Source: Mycobacterium sp. (GTDB lineage Bacteria; Actinomycetota; Actinomycetes; Mycobacteriales; Mycobacteriaceae). Taken from it: a DNA stretch of 8,578 bases. A model generated the notes under the pieces. That model searched no databases, was not told the DNA's origin, and worked only from the letters and a program-made list of their open reading frames with translations. A program made the translations under genes and the position numbers. Where the stretch lies: the NCBI GenBank assembly GCA_025965815.1, contig JAOPWF010000098.1, forward strand, positions 1 through 8,578, read 5' to 3'. Of the stretch, positions 6,174 through 8,578 are shown piece after piece (the first letter of the stretch is position 1; every line of letters begins with the position of its first letter).

Positions 6174-6215
6174 GAGCCGGATGCATTCCGAGCCGTCGTT
6201 CGGCTCACGGTGAGC
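6174..6215. promoter_or_regulatory. Cluster of inverted repeats upstream of the GNAT operon (candidate operator)
   Basis: GAGCCG occurs at 6174-6179 and 6190-6195 and inverted at 6201-6206. The last pair forms a stem with loop TCGTT. It overlaps the 13-bp odd palindrome GCTCAC-G-GTGAGC (6203-6215). The cluster is 53-94 bp upstream of the GNAT start, a suitable place for an operator. No TANNNT -10 is evident on the minus strand nearby, so promoter position is unresolved. The rest of the 223-bp gap (6122-6344) holds a weak 6-bp stem at 6252-6274 with an 11-nt loop, and no gene that I can support. Confidence 0.4.
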
Positions 6216-6327
6216 AAAAATGCGCGCTGGTTACTCCGGATTGACTGCCGCCCGTAGTAGCGGGTTATCTACGGACCCGAAGCCTTCGAACTCCGAGACG
6301 ACGTGTGGTCGCCTCCCGAGGTCAGAC

Positions 6328-6339
6328 TCCGACGTCGGA
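6328..6339. repeat. 12-bp perfect palindrome just past the MFS stop codon
   Basis: TCCGACGTCGGA is a perfect palindrome 5 nt downstream of the MFS gene's stop. As RNA it would form only a 4-bp stem with a 4-nt loop and no U-tract follows, so it is weak as a terminator. It could be a protein-binding site. Confidence 0.35.
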
Positions 6340-6344
6340 AGGCG

Positions 6345-7574
6345 TCAACCGGTGTGGGCGCTGCGGTCCGCGCGGTTGTGTCGTGTGCGTCGGCGGAATG
6401 TGGTGGCGGCGGCCAGGCCAACGGCGGCGATTTGAATACCGGCGACAGCGATGACGAGCGCCGGAATGGACGTGTCGTAGAGCCATCCGGTGAGGGCACC
6501 GCCGGCGGCGGTGGCGAGGCCAAGCCCGGCGGCGAACACGCCGTAGGCGGTGGCGCGCCGCGGCGGGGCGACCAGGTCGGCGACGACGGCGCGCAGGGTG
6601 GATTCCTGAATGCCGACCGCAGCGCCCCACAGCAGCGCACCGGCCACTACCAGCCAGACCTGGTTGCTGAACGCCACAAGAGGCACCACCGCGGACAGGA
6701 TTGGAAGCGCGGCGAGAGTTTTCGCCCCGACACGGTCGTAGGCCCAACCCGACACCAATGCCGCGGCAGCGTCGGCGCCCATCGCCGCGGCGTATACCAA
6801 CGGAACGGCCGCGGGGGCCAGGATGCCGCGAGTGACCATATGGAACGACAGCACCCCGAAGGTGGCGAACCCTAGCATCGTGGTCGCGGTAAACCCGCAG
6901 TACAACCAGAACGTGCGAGGCAACGGTGCGGATGGCCGTTGCCGCAGTGTGTCAGCGACGGCGTCGGTCGGGGCCGGGCGCTCGGCAGTGTGGGACTCGT
7001 AGGCGGCCGGATCAGGAACCCGCAGCCGTAGCCACACCAGTAGTGCGAGCGCGAGGACACCGGGCAGGGCGAGCACACCCAGCGCAGGGCCGTAGTCGTT
7101 GCCGGTGGCGGCGAGCACCCCGGCGACGGTCAACGGCCCGATGACGGCGCCGATCTGATCCAGCGCCTCATGTACCGCAAACCCGCGCCCCCGGCCGGTG
7201 ACGGCGGCGGCGTGCGAAAGCAGGGTGTCCTTGGCGGGGCTTCGTACCGCTTTCCCGATACGTTCGGCGATCACTAACGCGCACGCGACCCACAGGCTGG
7301 CGACGATCCCCAGAACCGGGACGGTCACGATCGTCAAGGTGTAGCCCGCGATCGTCCACGCCCAGAACCGTCGGGTCCGGTCGGTCAGCGGACCTGATAC
7401 GAGCCGCAAACCGAGCCCGGCGGCCTCGCCGATGCCGGTGACGACGCCGACGACCAGCCCGGTCGCCCCCAGCGACGCCAACAGCGGCCCGGTGATGGAG
7501 CGGGCGCCCTCGTAGACGAAGTCGGCCAGCAGACTGACCGTGCCGAACACGGTCACGAACCGCCACGCGCTCAA
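6345..7574 (-). CDS. Major facilitator superfamily transporter
   Basis: This 409-residue integral membrane protein has about 12 hydrophobic segments and the MFS motif A loop between helices 2 and 3 (GPLTDRTRRF, residues 61-70). RSPAKDTLLSHAAAVTGRGRGFAVHEALDQIGAVIGPL (in the central N-half) and the corresponding C-half stretch ESTLRAVVADLVAPPRRATAYG are typical of a bacterial efflux-type subfamily. A charged cytoplasmic loop (about 195-220) separates the two halves. It is a proton-coupled permease by family; the substrate is unknown. The reading frame is intact, unlike its upstream neighbours. The first start is TTG 7574, overlapping the end of the frame-0 MerR ORF as TTGA. No SD is visible, and GTG codons at 7556 and 7550 are alternatives. 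If the cassette is a unit, MerR control of this exporter would be the expected logic. Confidence 0.85.
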   Translation of the reverse strand: MSAWRFVTVFGTVSLLADFVYEGARSITGPLLASLGATGLVVGVVTGIGEAAGLGLRLVSGPLTDRTRRFWAWTIAGYTLTIVTVPVLGIVASLWVACALVIAERIGKAVRSPAKDTLLSHAAAVTGRGRGFAVHEALDQIGAVIGPLTVAGVLAATGNDYGPALGVLALPGVLALALLVWLRLRVPDPAAYESHTAERPAPTDAVADTLRQRPSAPLPRTFWLYCGFTATTMLGFATFGVLSFHMVTRGILAPAAVPLVYAAAMGADAAAALVSGWAYDRVGAKTLAALPILSAVVPLVAFSNQVWLVVAGALLWGAAVGIQESTLRAVVADLVAPPRRATAYGVFAAGLGLATAAGGALTGWLYDTSIPALVIAVAGIQIAAVGLAAATTFRRRTRHNRADRSAHTG

Positions 7575-8086
7575 CGCTGAGCCGGGCGCGTCGGCGGAAC
7601 TGGTTGCCCGGCTGATGGCGTCACGCGCCTCGTGGTGTGTACATGATGACGGCGACGCCGATCAGGCAAATGAGGGTTCCGGTACCTACCGAGACGGGAC
7701 TCCCACCCGCTAGCCTGATCCAGCTTTCTGGACGCACCGCGGCCCAGGATCTTAGGCATCGGGGTCTCCGGCGGGGATTGTCGCGCGAGTTTGGCGTCTA
7801 CTTCGGCAAGCTTCACCCGGGCCCGCGCCTGCAGCCCAGCGTCAGCGCGGCGGCCTGAGCGAAGTGCGCTGACTTCCAACAGGTCTGCGACCTCATCCAG
7901 GCTGAAGCCCAGCCGCTGCGCCGCTTTGATCACCCGCAGCACGGTGACGGCTTCCGGCAGATACCGGCGGTGCCCACCGAGGGTTCGCTCTCGTGCAGCA
8001 GGCCACGGCGCTCGTAGTAGCGCAGTCTGCACATTAACCCCGGCCGCATCAGCGACCTGGCCGCTGCGTAATCCGCTCTCAGACAT
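7571..8086 (-). CDS. MerR-family regulator with frame-scrambled DNA-binding domain (probable pseudogene)
   Basis: The frame is open for 171 residues. LRSGQVADAAGVNVQT (residues 6-21) is the MerR helix-turn-helix. GGHRRYLPEAV (37-47) and the effector-side helix RVIKAAQRLGFSLDEVADLLEV follow in the same frame. Between them residues 22-32 read as nonsense, while another frame of the same DNA (8022 down to 7990) encodes the canonical RYYERRGLLHE. About 2 nt are missing near 8023-8026 and about 4 nt near 7988-7992, so the shifts cancel. After Lys99 the sequence no longer resembles the family and the CCPxPF-type tail is absent; another frame gives a short tail ending at TAA 7752-7754. GC3 collapses after about 7690 in this frame, so true coding probably ends earlier. 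ATG 8086 has GGGTGA 5 nt upstream and overlaps the previous stop. As written it should not bind DNA normally. Sequencing error is an alternative. Confidence 0.7.
   Translation of the reverse strand: MSESGLRSGQVADAAGVNVQTALLRAPWPAARERTLGGHRRYLPEAVTVLRVIKAAQRLGFSLDEVADLLEVSALRSGRRADAGLQARARVKLAEVDAKLARQSPPETPMPKILGRGASRKLDQASGWESRLGRYRNPHLPDRRRRHHVHTTRRVTPSAGQPVPPTRPAQR
7621..7759 (-). pseudogene. Small single-helix membrane protein, broken by one extra base
   Basis: From ATG 7759 the frame reads MPKILGRGASRKLDQASGWESRL (23 codons). Skipping one base at about 7690, the next 22 codons read as a hydrophobic helix (TGTLICLIGVAVIMY) with tail TPRGA, then a TGA stop at 7621-7623. GC at third codon positions is high along exactly this composite path and low in the uninterrupted frame past 7690, where mostly Arg/His residues appear. 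The ATG overlaps a TAA (7752-7754) that may be the original MerR stop. I do not recognise the family. It could be a 45-residue membrane peptide encoded between the regulator and transporter. A shorter ORF from an in-frame GTG in the helix frame is also possible. Confidence 0.4.
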
Positions 8087-8390
8087 GCTCATCACCCGTC
8101 TTGACGCCGACGATCGTCGACACTCGGGCTTCCAGTGCATCAAGGACGTCGACGTGGGTTTCGGGAACGTCGATACGCATCAGCACACCGTCGTCAGCGT
8201 GGTGAAATTCGAAGCGGAAGAACGAACAGCAGCCGGTCTCCCGTTCGGCCAGATCACGCGCCCTTAATTCACTCTCGGGTGTAATCACCACCTCGAGGCC
8301 CGTCTGGCGTGGCCGGGCCGACCGTTGCACAGCGGTGTGGAAAAGCTCGTCGAACTCAGCCACCCGCAGCGGCTGCTCCACGGTGGGCAA
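8079..8390 (-). CDS. Small CCSFF-motif protein typically found beside MerR regulators; N-terminus frameshifted
   Basis: The visible frame from TTG 8390 gives 103 residues: PTVEQPLRVAEFDELF (2-17), a strand around LEVVITPE, RDLAERETGCCSFFRFEF (45-62, vicinal Cys54-Cys55) and ETHVDVLDALEARV (77-90). I recall this motif set from small actinobacterial proteins encoded next to MerR-type heavy-metal regulators; a vicinal Cys pair suggests thiophilic metal binding, but function is unproven. The conserved N-terminal part, ending DDWVPASCT, is visible in frame upstream of the TTG without any ATG or GTG start. An ATG at 8431 lies one frame away, separated by a C5 tract; one more C would give a clean start MAIPPDDWVPASCT. 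So this gene too seems to carry a 1-nt indel. Its stop overlaps the MerR start by 8 bp, which fits a common transcript. Confidence 0.75.
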   Translation of the reverse strand: MPTVEQPLRVAEFDELFHTAVQRSARPRQTGLEVVITPESELRARDLAERETGCCSFFRFEFHHADDGVLMRIDVPETHVDVLDALEARVSTIVGVKTGDEHV

Positions 8391-8577
8391 TGTGCACGAG
8401 GCCGGAACCCAATCGTCGGGGGTATCGCCATAGTCCCAGGTTAAACCCGTACCTGAGTATCGGATCCAACCCCCAAAGTTGCGGGAATCGGGAGCCGGCC
8501 GAGTTCAGTCGTGCCCCCATACTTTGACCGCAGAACAGCAGCAGTAACACCAGCAATGGGATCAGGATCGCGGTCGG
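8356..8577 (-). CDS. Unidentified hydrophobic ORF entering from the right edge (C-terminal part)
   Basis: The minus-strand frame is open from the window edge for 73 codons. It begins with a hydrophobic run (TAILIPLLVLLLLFC, residues 2-16) that could be a transmembrane segment or end of a signal peptide, followed by a Gly/Arg/Leu-rich tail without recognisable motifs. GC3 is high over the hydrophobic part, supporting coding there, and weaker beyond about 8460. The frame overlaps the CCSFF gene by 35 bp or more, so the true end may be earlier and the tail may be out of frame, as with its neighbours. I do not recognise it. Confidence 0.3.
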   Translation of the reverse strand, partial: PTAILIPLLVLLLLFCGQSMGARLNSAGSRFPQLWGLDPILRYGFNLGLWRYPRRLGSGLVHIAHRGAAAAGG

Positions 8578-8578
8578 C

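Noticed and set aside
6241..6270. Plus-strand promoter-like TTGACT, 18-nt spacer, TTATCT
   Set aside because: Reasonable match to a sigma-70-type promoter, but it points into the 3' end of the opposing MFS gene and no plus-strand gene follows; could be antisense transcription, not claimed.
6252..6274. Stem CCGTAG/CTACGG downstream of the MFS gene as intrinsic terminator
   Set aside because: Only 6 bp with an 11-nt loop and no U-tract on the minus strand; too weak to call.
6303..6875. Plus-strand open frame of 190 codons opposite the MFS gene
   Set aside because: Gly/Arg-rich antisense frame, no motif, no SD; explained by GC bias over the MFS coding region.
1..8578. tRNA, rRNA, CRISPR, insertion-sequence or prophage features
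   Set aside because: No cloverleaf-like segment, no regularly spaced repeats, no transposase or integrase motifs and no terminal inverted repeats were seen on reading both strands.

Overview
The window looks like chromosome of a high-GC actinobacterium, almost certainly a Mycobacterium/Mycolicibacterium-type organism. The strongest evidence is at the left edge: the first 84 residues of a protein closely matching, from memory, mycobacterial Fgd1 (F420-dependent glucose-6-phosphate dehydrogenase), divergent from a metallo-beta-lactamase-fold hydrolase. This is the arrangement I recall for Rv0407/Rv0406c in M. tuberculosis. GTG and TTG starts and GC-rich third codon positions fit.

Layout. (1) 1-318: 5' end of fgd1 (minus) and a 64-bp divergent intergenic region. 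(2) 319-1686: plus-strand MBL-fold hydrolase, then a RibD_C/dihydrofolate-reductase-like protein. (3) 1683-6121: a tight minus-strand operon read right to left: GNAT acetyltransferase, short NtaA/DszA-type flavin monooxygenase, MsnO/YtmO-type luciferase-like monooxygenase, full-length NtaA/DszA-type monooxygenase, then (after a hairpin) a small two-helix membrane protein. The first four genes are joined by GTGA, ATGA and GTGA stop/start overlaps, each with a Shine-Dalgarno (SD) site. (4) 6122-6344: intergenic region rich in inverted repeats upstream of that operon. (5) 6345-8578: a minus-strand cassette with an MFS transporter, a damaged small membrane protein, a damaged MerR-family regulator, a small CCSFF-motif protein of the kind found beside MerR genes, and an unidentified hydrophobic ORF entering from the right edge.

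How the genes may work together. An N-acetyltransferase with one MsnO/YtmO-type and NtaA/YtnJ-type monooxygenases recalls the Bacillus subtilis ytmI-ytnM operon, where S-modified cysteines are N-acetylated and then oxidatively cleaved to recover sulfur. I propose an actinobacterial relative of that salvage route; this is inference. No transporter, flavin reductase or deacetylase for it lies in the window.

The MerR cassette shows at least three places, and probably five, where conserved protein sequence continues in another frame. In particular the MerR RYYERRGLL motif lies in a different frame from its flanks. Either the cassette is decaying (the MFS gene remains open) or the assembly has indel errors there. 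I found no tRNA, rRNA, CRISPR array, insertion sequence or integrase.
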